From contig DAOVLE010000135.1 of the NCBI GenBank assembly GCA_030631415.1, positions 1 to 14,265 of the forward strand: a stretch of DNA of 14,265 bases, read 5' to 3'. The notes beneath the pieces were generated by a model. The model was not told where the DNA came from, searched no databases, and saw only the letters and a program-made list of their open reading frames with translations. A program made the position numbers and the translations under genes. Origin of the DNA: JAAEQG01 sp023133475 (GTDB lineage: Bacteria; Planctomycetota; Phycisphaerae; UBA1845). Of this stretch, positions 1 through 6,707 are shown one piece after another. Numbering within the stretch: position 1 is the stretch's first letter; each line of letters begins with the position of its first letter.

Positions 1-15
1 ACCAACCGGCGGCGA

Positions 16-91
16 GTCCAAGGTCCAAAGTCCAAGGTCCAAAGTCTCGCTGGTTTCCGACTTTGGACTTTGGACCAGGGACTTTGGACTT
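16..91. repeat. GTCCAAAG direct/inverted repeat cluster
   Basis: The left part (16-46) repeats the heptamer gtccaag/gtccaaa in tandem and the right part (59-91) carries its reverse complement, ttggac. Positions 30-46 pair with 59-75 with one mismatch around a 12-nt loop, so this can form a hairpin or slipped structures. It does not code for anything visible. Its role is unknown; it fits the short palindromic repeats common in planctomycete intergenic DNA. Confidence 0.7.
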
Positions 92-103
92 ATTAACCGG
101 TGT

Positions 104-140
104 GGTGGGTTTCGCCCGCCTACGGCGGGCTACACCCACC
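104..140. repeat. Hairpin element, GGTGGGT/GCCCGCC arms
   Basis: Two perfect 7-bp arms, ggtgggt (104-110) with acccacc (134-140) and gcccgcc (114-120) with ggcgggc (124-130), stack across a 3x3 internal loop and end in a 3-nt loop. There is no T-run on either side, so it is not a typical intrinsic terminator. It abuts the composite repeat that begins at 145. A related short element (ggcgggt...acccgcc) lies at 9305-9321. Confidence 0.7.
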
Positions 141-144
141 CTAC

Positions 145-216
145 GGGGGATTCTTCGTTAGGCCTTTTCACCCGGCATAAATGCCGGGCCTAGCGCAAGC
201 GTGCTCCCACGAAACC
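145..216 (+). repeat. Composite dispersed repeat, copy 1
   Basis: This copy starts with gggggattcttcgtt and contains the hairpin cccggcat-aa-atgccggg (171-188), followed by cctagcgcaagc. Positions 145-196 match the reverse complement of 12060-12111 at 49 of 52 bases. Positions 171-216 match 12175-12220 at 44 of 46 bases. Three copies of non-coding DNA about 12 kb apart at over 94 percent identity indicate a dispersed repeat family rather than chance. Mobility or function is not shown by the sequence. Confidence 0.85.
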
Positions 217-296
217 TACGCTAGTCCGCATACGGGTTTACTGACGCACCACAGAGCATTGCCACACCCTGTCTTGCAGAGATGTCTGCGCTTTAC

Positions 297-324
297 TTGC
301 AAAACCGGCAGGCTGATGCATAAT
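297..324 (+). promoter_or_regulatory. Candidate sigma-70-type promoter for the large secreted protein
   Basis: TTGCAA (297-302) and CATAAT (319-324) are separated by 16 nt, matching the -35 and -10 consensus at 4/6 and 5/6 positions. Transcription would start near 331 and give a leader of about 155 nt that includes the hairpin at 392-427. This is a consensus match only; other promoters are possible. Confidence 0.35.
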
Positions 325-391
325 ACCATTATGGGGTAAATTGTCTTTCATAGCGTCATACACTTTCGTGTAGAAGGAGTGCTTGCCTAGT

Positions 392-427
392 ATCTGTAGG
401 TCGGGTCTGCGGGTCCGACCTACAGAT
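392..427. repeat. 13-bp perfect hairpin in the leader region
   Basis: The arms atctgtaggtcgg (392-404) and ccgacctacagat (415-427) are perfectly complementary around a 10-nt loop. The element ends 58 nt before the start codon at 486. It could be a transcript-borne structure or another dispersed palindrome; no second copy is seen in this window. Confidence 0.75.
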
Positions 428-485
428 TTGTGCTAACTGCCCCCCAAAAAACGCGTCCATTTGACGCACCGAAAGGAATTTGCCG

Positions 486-3400
486 ATGTTGCCCGTAAAC
501 AGTTTTGTAGCATGGACAATCCGCGCGGTGGCGGCCTGCGTTATCTCCGCGAGCGGGCTGGTGATCGCGGGAGCGATCCACCTGGACGATGATGCCACCT
601 CCCACCAAAGGCCCCATAAGTCCCACACCAGGTCAGACGGCGACCCCGACGGCGACGGTCTCCCCAACCTTGTCGAATACCGGCTCGACACCGATCCGAA
701 TTACGGCAACACGGGCGAGGGGGACGTGTGCAATCACCCACCTGCTCTTACAACGACACTTTCATCCGAGACGGTGGAGGAGATGCGCGGCGTCGCCGTC
801 CTGGCTGAGGGGTTCGATCCCGAACACAGCCCGGTCAGGTTCGCGGTGGACTTCACTTCGATCTGCAGCAACGGCAACTGCCCGGACGAGCCGGAGTTCT
901 ACAGCGATCCGATCAGACCGTCGGCCAATCTCTACTGGATGCCGGCCAAGGGACGCGCCGGGCAATCCTACACGGTCAGCTTCTACGCCTGCGATGAGCG
1001 GGACGCCTGCACCGGGCCTCAGAGCGTGGAGATTCACGTCAACACGAACTCGGACCCCATCGCTCAAATCGCTAATCCCTATCCCGACGTGAATACTGAC
1101 GGCATAAAGTTCTCTCCCGCGCTGACTCAGTTTGACCCGCATCTGGTGATCATCGAGGAGGGGGAAACTCTGGAGATTACCAACATCCAGACTTTTCCGT
1201 CTCCCGCCAACACGTTGACCTACGATCAGATGAATTTGATGGCGGAGTTCTCCCCTCCCCTCGAGTCGGGCGTCGATCTCCCCGTTGTGATGAGATCCGG
1301 TTTAGCCGATGCCAGACGGTTCAAGGTCACTTGGACGCCCAATGCTTCGAGAGGCGGAAACGGCACCACGGATTATGTTGTCACTTTGATTCCCCACTAC
1401 AGGCACCGGCCCGCCGATATGGACGGCTGCTTCGAGTTTACGGTCCGCGTCGAGGACGAACCGCTCATCACGTATCCACAGGACTATATCACCGTGTTCG
1501 CCGGAGAGACGATGAGTTTCACCGTGGAAGCTGAAGATTACCACGGCGAGCCGATCACGTTCGCCGCTGAAGAGATGCCCGAAGGGGCGGACTTCAACGG
1601 CAACGTGTTCACCTGGGACACGGACAGCAACGGCATCGGGCAGTGTCACAAGCTGATGCTAACGATGACTACCAACGGATATGAGACGCTTTCGGCCCCC
1701 ACGATTTATCTGGGCGTGTTGCCGGCGGACGGGAATCTGGTAATCAACCCGGACATGGAATTCGACGCGGACAGCAACGGCGTGCCCGACGGATGGGAGA
1801 AGTGCAAGGAGGATGCTCTCGACGGTCACATCCTGAGCTGGGTGGGGGATGACCCGGAGCACCCGGAAGCCAACCCGACATACCTGAAATCGGAACGAAC
1901 CTCCACCAGCAGCCTGGCTCCGGATTACTTTAGCTGGGTTCAGGAGGTCTATCTGACCCCGTCGGCAGGGCATGCTCTGCCGCAGAACGCCATGTACGAA
2001 CTCTCGTGCACCTATCGCGTGGAGAGCCCTCAGTTGAACTTCATCGGCACCAGCGGCGTGGCCTCCGACGACGACGGCATGGGTATAAGGATGAGTTTTC
2101 ACAGTCAGACCAGGGATAAGCTGCGCTCTTCCGTGTTCACGTTCGGTGCCATCAGCTATGACGCCGGTTTCGACGATTGGAGCGATGACGATTGCTGTTA
2201 CCACGATGTCAGCCCCGACGGGTGCGACCCCGCCTGGAAGGTGCATCGTTCTTACGTGCAACCGCCTCCGGAGACGCGATACGTAATACTGCGCACCAGC
2301 AACCGCTCACGGGGCAGGATGTTTGTTGACCATGTTTCGCTGAGGCGCGTCGAGCAGGACCCATACACCCCGCCGTTCGAGGTGTTCAAGAACTCCGAGG
2401 CCTTGACGTTGATGGAGGATAAAGACGGTGAACCGATTTTCCCCATCGGCCTTACCGGCATGCCGGTGGGCCACGACGGCAACGAGATGGCCTATGATGA
2501 ACTTCGACATCTCGGCTGCAATTTCGCCGACCACGACGACGCTCGCCTGCCGGAGCACCTGGCCTCCGGGCTTTACGGAACCGGGTTTATCAAGAGTCCA
2601 TACTACCGTTCGGCCCCAGAACCATATTTCGAGCTGGGGGTGAACCCATACAATGGGTGGAGCACCAGCGAGTTACGGGCGGAGCGTTTCGCGGAAGCCA
2701 CCACAGCCGGCCTGAACATGTTGTGGATCGAAGGCCCGGACGAAAGCAACTACCGGGCGGAGCGGAACGGGGCACCGCCCGAGCTGCGCGAAATGAACTG
2801 CATGCTCGACAGAATCAGGAGTGAGTTTGATCCTCTCCGCGAGTGCCCGTACCTGCTGAACGTGGTGCCCAAGGATTGGGACCGTGCCCTGGATGAGCCT
2901 CCCGCTCGGCTGATGGACCTGATGTCGTTCACCTGGAATTGCCCCAAGGCATACTCGAACGGCCCCAATAGCTACTCGAATCTCAACGACTCCGCCAAGA
3001 TGTGGCGTGTCGGGAAGGTAGTGCGGCGATGGCTCGAGACCATGGCTTACTTCAACGGCGAAGAGCCCAAACCGGTGATCGGCTTTGGATTCGGCGTGTA
3101 CAGTTGGGCGTACTGGGACGAGCAATTCCCGCGCTGGCACGACAACCAGTTCATCCCCTTTCACCTGCAGCGCTTTCAGGTTTACAACCAGATCGCCAAC
3201 GGCGCATGCGGCGTGCGCTTCTACTCCGCGTTCCGCCTGGATTTGCAGGACATCTACAATCGCTGTAGCTGGAATCAAATCCAGGAGCTTGTGGCTGAAC
3301 TGGCCTTGCTTTACGACGTTTACGCTCAGCCCGAGTTCTCTTCCGAATGGGCGTCCTGTTCATATCTCGAAGCACTGCTCAAGCCGCACCACGGAAAGCT

Positions 3401-5771
3401 GTACCTCGTCGCCACCAATCCTTCCGAGCACGGTCTCGGTGACGTTACCATTACCCTGACCGGCATCAATGAGATTCAAGGCATCAGGGCCTTGTTCGAG
3501 AGCGAACGCACCAACAACGAGTATCCCATGCCCACGCCGGATGACGGGTTCATTGATGAGGCCGACGCGGCACAAGTCCGCAGACGCGGAACCACCCGCC
3601 TCGACTGGGCCAGAGACGTGCCGGTCAATCCCGACGGCGTCAGCTTCACCGACACGTTCATCGATTACGCCGTGCACGTCTACGAGATCACCGGGCCGGA
3701 TTCCGACGGCGACAGCCTGCCGGACTGGTGGGAGGAGGAGCACTTCGGCACCGGGCATCTGGGCGAAGACCCGGGCGGGGATTACGACGGTGACAACTTC
3801 AGCAACCTCCAGGAATACGTGCAGGGCAGCGACCCGAACGATCTTGACAGCACTCCGGCGAACCGTGATATCGATGGGGACGGGGTCTATGATCCTGATG
3901 ACAACTGCCCCTCCGACTACAATCCCCCGCAAGACGATACCGACGGCGATGGGGTGGGCAATGTCTGCGACCGTTGCCCACGCACCGGAGCAGGGGTCGC
4001 GGTGAATGACCAGGGATGTGCAGACTGCAATGCCAACGGCGATCTGGACATCTGCGACATCGCGGAGGGCGTGAGCTTTGACTGCAACAGCAACGGTGTT
4101 CCCGACGAATGCGACCGCCCGGCTGATTTTGACGGCGATGGCGACGCGGACCTGTCCGACTTCGCCTGCCTGCGGGATTGTCTCACCGGGCCGTGTGGGG
4201 ATCCGCCATGTGACCCACCGTTGTACCATGATCCATGCTGCCGCCTCGCGGACTTCGACGATGACGGCGACCTCGATCTGGCGGACTTCGCCGCGTTCCA
4301 GGCCGGCGAGATTAGCCCGGACTGCAACGGCGACGGAACCCCGGACGGGTTCGATCCGGATTGCAACGGCAACGGTATGGCCGACATTTGCGACATCCAC
4401 GGCGGCACCAGCGGTGACTGCAACAGGAACGGCATTCCGGACGAATGCGACATCGCAGGTGGGACGTCGGCGGATATAAACTTCAGCGGTTTGCCGGATG
4501 AGTGCGAGGACTGCAACGGCAACGGCATCCTCGACGACGCGGACATCGCCGCCGGCACCGGCGTCGACTGTCAGTCGAACGGCATCCCGGACGAGTGCGA
4601 ACTGGGCGGCGTGCTTTTCAACGAGGGTTTCGAGGACGGGCTGCCGGCCGGCTGGTCGGCCACCGGCCTGTGGCACGTCAGCGATTTTTGCCCGCAGCCC
4701 AACATTCACGACGCAACGCACTGGGCTTACTATGGGCAGGATAGTTCGTGCGACTTCGACGCGGGGATCACCTTTGGCACCTTGACGGCTCCGCCCATCG
4801 ATGTGCCCTCTGTTGGGCCCACCGTGTTGATTTATTGCAGTGCTTACGCCGGCGAGAGCGGAGGCTGGGATGCCGCCTGGGTGAGTGCGAACGGCGTGGT
4901 GGTGGACCAGGTCAGCCGAGACGGCGCCCGGGCCACATGGGAAACGCGCACTGTAGACCTGACCGCGTGTGCCGGGCAAGCCGTGGTTTTGCAATGGCAT
5001 TTCGACTCCGGAGACGATGTTGCCAACAGCGAACTCGGCTGGCAAATCGACAGGGTGCGGGTGACCAGCGGGTCCGACTGCAACACCAACGGCATCCCGG
5101 ACGAATGCGACATCGCCGCCGGCACCAGCGACGACGCCGACACCAACGGCATCCCCGACGAATGTGATTGCCCCAGCCTGCTCGTCGCCGCCGCCAGTGT
5201 GGGATACCACGAGATTCACATCCCCTTTCCTGGTGGCGATATTGACTTTGCGATCGACTTAACCGGCGGTCTGGTCGAACCACGCGATCAGTACAAATCC
5301 GGCCACCCGGAGGGAAAGCGGCGAGTTTGGATCAGGCTGACCTTTGACCGCAAGGTGCCTCCCGACGGCCTGGGTGTCAACATCACCCCATATCCCGGCA
5401 CTGATTACGACCTGGTCGCCGGCGACGTTGACACCGAGATGGAATTGCACTTCTCTGACAACGTTGCCAAGGGCAGTTACATGATAGAGATTACCTGTAA
5501 CGCCGGCGGAGACCTCATCGGCAGTTTCCCGATGTGCTACGTCAACGGCGACGCAAACTGCAGTGGGCGAACTAACGGATTGGACCTCGCGTTTATCGAA
5601 AATACCGCCAACTGGGGTAATGACCTCTCAGTTCCCGGCGTTGACCCCCGTGCCGATATCAACCGCAACGGTGTTGTTGGAGGTCTGGACATTGGCAGGA
5701 TAGAGAACACCGCCAACTGGGGTCTTCCCGATCCGCCAGCCACCTGTACCTGCCCGGAACCGGAGAACTGA
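486..5771 (+). CDS. Secreted multidomain glycoside-hydrolase-like protein with dockerin
   Basis: A 1761-residue exported protein. The ATG at 486 is chosen because AAGGA (473-477) lies 8 nt upstream; an in-frame TTG at 480 has poorer spacing. Residues 14-30 are the hydrophobic core of a signal peptide. Then come a Ca-binding-like stretch (about 50-72), Ig/cadherin-like modules (about 82-412), a carbohydrate-binding-like domain opening with NLVINPDMEFD (about 415-620) and a TIM-barrel hydrolase-like domain (about 635-1067). The barrel call rests on GEPIFPIGLTG near 647, WIEGPDE at 747-753, GFGVYSWAYWDE at 868-879 and QIANGACGVRFYSAF at 902-916. Thrombospondin type 3-like repeats (1071-1180), DCNxNG repeats, a dockerin-like pair (1212-1275), a MAM/jelly-roll-like domain (1378-1532) and a C-terminal dockerin (1684-1749) follow. 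Polysaccharide or glycoprotein attack outside the cell is inferred; the GH family and catalytic acids cannot be fixed by eye. Confidence 0.85.
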   Translation: MLPVNSFVAWTIRAVAACVISASGLVIAGAIHLDDDATSHQRPHKSHTRSDGDPDGDGLPNLVEYRLDTDPNYGNTGEGDVCNHPPALTTTLSSETVEEMRGVAVLAEGFDPEHSPVRFAVDFTSICSNGNCPDEPEFYSDPIRPSANLYWMPAKGRAGQSYTVSFYACDERDACTGPQSVEIHVNTNSDPIAQIANPYPDVNTDGIKFSPALTQFDPHLVIIEEGETLEITNIQTFPSPANTLTYDQMNLMAEFSPPLESGVDLPVVMRSGLADARRFKVTWTPNASRGGNGTTDYVVTLIPHYRHRPADMDGCFEFTVRVEDEPLITYPQDYITVFAGETMSFTVEAEDYHGEPITFAAEEMPEGADFNGNVFTWDTDSNGIGQCHKLMLTMTTNGYETLSAPTIYLGVLPADGNLVINPDMEFDADSNGVPDGWEKCKEDALDGHILSWVGDDPEHPEANPTYLKSERTSTSSLAPDYFSWVQEVYLTPSAGHALPQNAMYELSCTYRVESPQLNFIGTSGVASDDDGMGIRMSFHSQTRDKLRSSVFTFGAISYDAGFDDWSDDDCCYHDVSPDGCDPAWKVHRSYVQPPPETRYVILRTSNRSRGRMFVDHVSLRRVEQDPYTPPFEVFKNSEALTLMEDKDGEPIFPIGLTGMPVGHDGNEMAYDELRHLGCNFADHDDARLPEHLASGLYGTGFIKSPYYRSAPEPYFELGVNPYNGWSTSELRAERFAEATTAGLNMLWIEGPDESNYRAERNGAPPELREMNCMLDRIRSEFDPLRECPYLLNVVPKDWDRALDEPPARLMDLMSFTWNCPKAYSNGPNSYSNLNDSAKMWRVGKVVRRWLETMAYFNGEEPKPVIGFGFGVYSWAYWDEQFPRWHDNQFIPFHLQRFQVYNQIANGACGVRFYSAFRLDLQDIYNRCSWNQIQELVAELALLYDVYAQPEFSSEWASCSYLEALLKPHHGKLYLVATNPSEHGLGDVTITLTGINEIQGIRALFESERTNNEYPMPTPDDGFIDEADAAQVRRRGTTRLDWARDVPVNPDGVSFTDTFIDYAVHVYEITGPDSDGDSLPDWWEEEHFGTGHLGEDPGGDYDGDNFSNLQEYVQGSDPNDLDSTPANRDIDGDGVYDPDDNCPSDYNPPQDDTDGDGVGNVCDRCPRTGAGVAVNDQGCADCNANGDLDICDIAEGVSFDCNSNGVPDECDRPADFDGDGDADLSDFACLRDCLTGPCGDPPCDPPLYHDPCCRLADFDDDGDLDLADFAAFQAGEISPDCNGDGTPDGFDPDCNGNGMADICDIHGGTSGDCNRNGIPDECDIAGGTSADINFSGLPDECEDCNGNGILDDADIAAGTGVDCQSNGIPDECELGGVLFNEGFEDGLPAGWSATGLWHVSDFCPQPNIHDATHWAYYGQDSSCDFDAGITFGTLTAPPIDVPSVGPTVLIYCSAYAGESGGWDAAWVSANGVVVDQVSRDGARATWETRTVDLTACAGQAVVLQWHFDSGDDVANSELGWQIDRVRVTSGSDCNTNGIPDECDIAAGTSDDADTNGIPDECDCPSLLVAAASVGYHEIHIPFPGGDIDFAIDLTGGLVEPRDQYKSGHPEGKRRVWIRLTFDRKVPPDGLGVNITPYPGTDYDLVAGDVDTEMELHFSDNVAKGSYMIEITCNAGGDLIGSFPMCYVNGDANCSGRTNGLDLAFIENTANWGNDLSVPGVDPRADINRNGVVGGLDIGRIENTANWGLPDPPATCTCPEPEN

Positions 5772-6170
5772 GCGTCCTCGTGGACTTGATGTTCGCCCCC
5801 TCGGAGACCGCGGTGAGCACGATCGAACATGGCTCGCCTTATACCACCCTTGCCTCGGCGGAGATGGGGCGGCGCAAGATTCGCCGGTTGGGCGGAGCCA
5901 CCCTTCAGCCAGGCACAGCCGTCGGCGCTTGGGCACACTTCGCCACCGTTGAGATGACCGCCCTGGTCGATTTGCCGTATGGCCCCAAGCTCAGCGTGCA
6001 GTCTTCACTCGACGGTGTCGCGGGCTTTGGCCGGGGAACGATCCCCCGTGACCATATTCGGATTGTCGGGCCTTGCGAAGCCGCCAAAACCATAGGGAAA
6101 CGGCAGTGTTTGAATGCCCTCCATTGCAGACGGCTGAACTCTTGCAACTCCCAAACATAAGGGGAACGAC
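5772..6170. other. Stretch without a convincing gene
   Basis: Between the large secreted protein and the broken small gene, the only notable open frame is 5780-6160 (+, GTG start, 126 codons). It has no ribosome binding site, no signal peptide and no motif that I recognise, and its composition is arginine- and alanine-rich and irregular. It could be a decayed gene end or plain intergenic DNA. No hairpin repeat like those in the other gaps stands out here. Confidence 0.45.
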
Positions 6171-6423
6171 GTGATAAAGAAAGTCAGTGCACTAATGCTG
6201 ATAGGTTATGGTGTTTTTGCTCTTGCGCCGTCGTTGGTGCGTGCCGAGAAGGCAATCGATGTTGAACTGCGGTTGCTCGTTCTCGAATCACCGGGCACAG
6301 CCGAACCCAACACCGCCGACCGATGCCGAATCCTGTCTCCGTGCCTTCGACTGCGATGACGACGGTGATGTCGATCTCCATGACTTCGCCACGCTTGGGA
6401 AGGTGTTTACCGGCCCTCAGTAA
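6171..6423 (+). pseudogene. Broken small secreted dockerin-like protein gene
   Basis: A GTG start at 6171 preceded by GGGGAA (6161-6166) opens a clear signal peptide: MIKK, a hydrophobic core, then a likely cut after SLVRA at residue 25. That frame runs into unrelated sequence and stops at 6359. The +1 frame over 6280-6423 instead carries a dockerin-like half-module, with DDDGDVDLHDFATLGKVF near its end, and stops at 6423. The same module ends the protease at 6708-9146 and occurs inside the large protein at 486-5771. One frameshift between about 6250 and 6320 would join the two parts, but the result would be only about 84 residues with half a module, so an internal deletion is also likely. 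It could instead be an assembly error or, less likely, programmed frameshifting. Confidence 0.55.
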
Positions 6424-6463
6424 GGTGTGTCCCGGACTCGAATCCTAACCCGCATTTCTCACA

Positions 6464-6489
6464 CCGCGGAGAACGCGGAGATCGCAGAG
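6464..6489. repeat. GCGGAGAACGCGGAG-type short repeat
   Basis: The sequence ccgcggagaacgcggag is a run of degenerate 9-10-nt units (CGCGGAGAA, CGCGGAGAT, CGCAGAG). The reverse complement of 14193-14220, built from ctctgcgtt and ctctgcgtc units, is the same family with a one-base indel. It is non-coding and its function is unknown. Confidence 0.55.
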
Positions 6490-6565
6490 TATTTCATGGA
6501 AAGAAGTTGCAGCTAAATTGGGGCGTGTCGAGTTGTAAACATTCAGTAAACCCGTCCAGCCTGTT

Positions 6566-6630
6566 GTACCGCCGGCATCCTGCCGGCATCCTGCCGGCTG
6601 GAAGCCGGCGGTACGATGGTGTCAGACACC
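6566..6630. repeat. Palindromic repeat with GCCGGCATCCT units and GGTGTCAGACACC
   Basis: The arms gtaccgccggc (6566-6576) and gccggcggtac (6604-6614) are perfect inverted repeats. Between them the 11-mer gccggcatcct occurs twice in tandem (6571-6581, 6582-6592) and a third partial unit, gccggctgga, follows. Three bases after the right arm, GGTGTCAGACACC (6618-6630) is a perfect 13-nt palindrome with a single central base. A further stem, ccacgc-tt-gcgtgg, lies at 6635-6648. The cluster lies just past the 3' end of the protease gene and may help stop its transcription. Confidence 0.7.
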
Positions 6631-6707
6631 CTGACCACGCTTGCGTGGCCCTGCGCTCGGTAGTTGATCCGAACCTGCCATGGGTGCTCCGCGGTGAAAT
6701 ATCCGGG

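Noticed and set aside
3360..5219. 619-codon open frame on the minus strand
   Set aside because: It lies wholly antisense to the Asp/Asn/Cys repeat region of the large secreted protein. The biased GAC/AAC/GGC codons remove stops from the opposite strand; the translation has low complexity and no start signals.
5780..6160. 126-codon plus-strand frame after the large secreted protein
   Set aside because: No ribosome binding site, signal peptide or known motif. Described as part of a gene-poor stretch instead of as a gene.
6171..6423. Programmed frameshifting in the small dockerin-like gene
   Set aside because: No slippery heptamer or downstream stimulatory structure was evident, and the joined product would be an incomplete module; gene decay is simpler.
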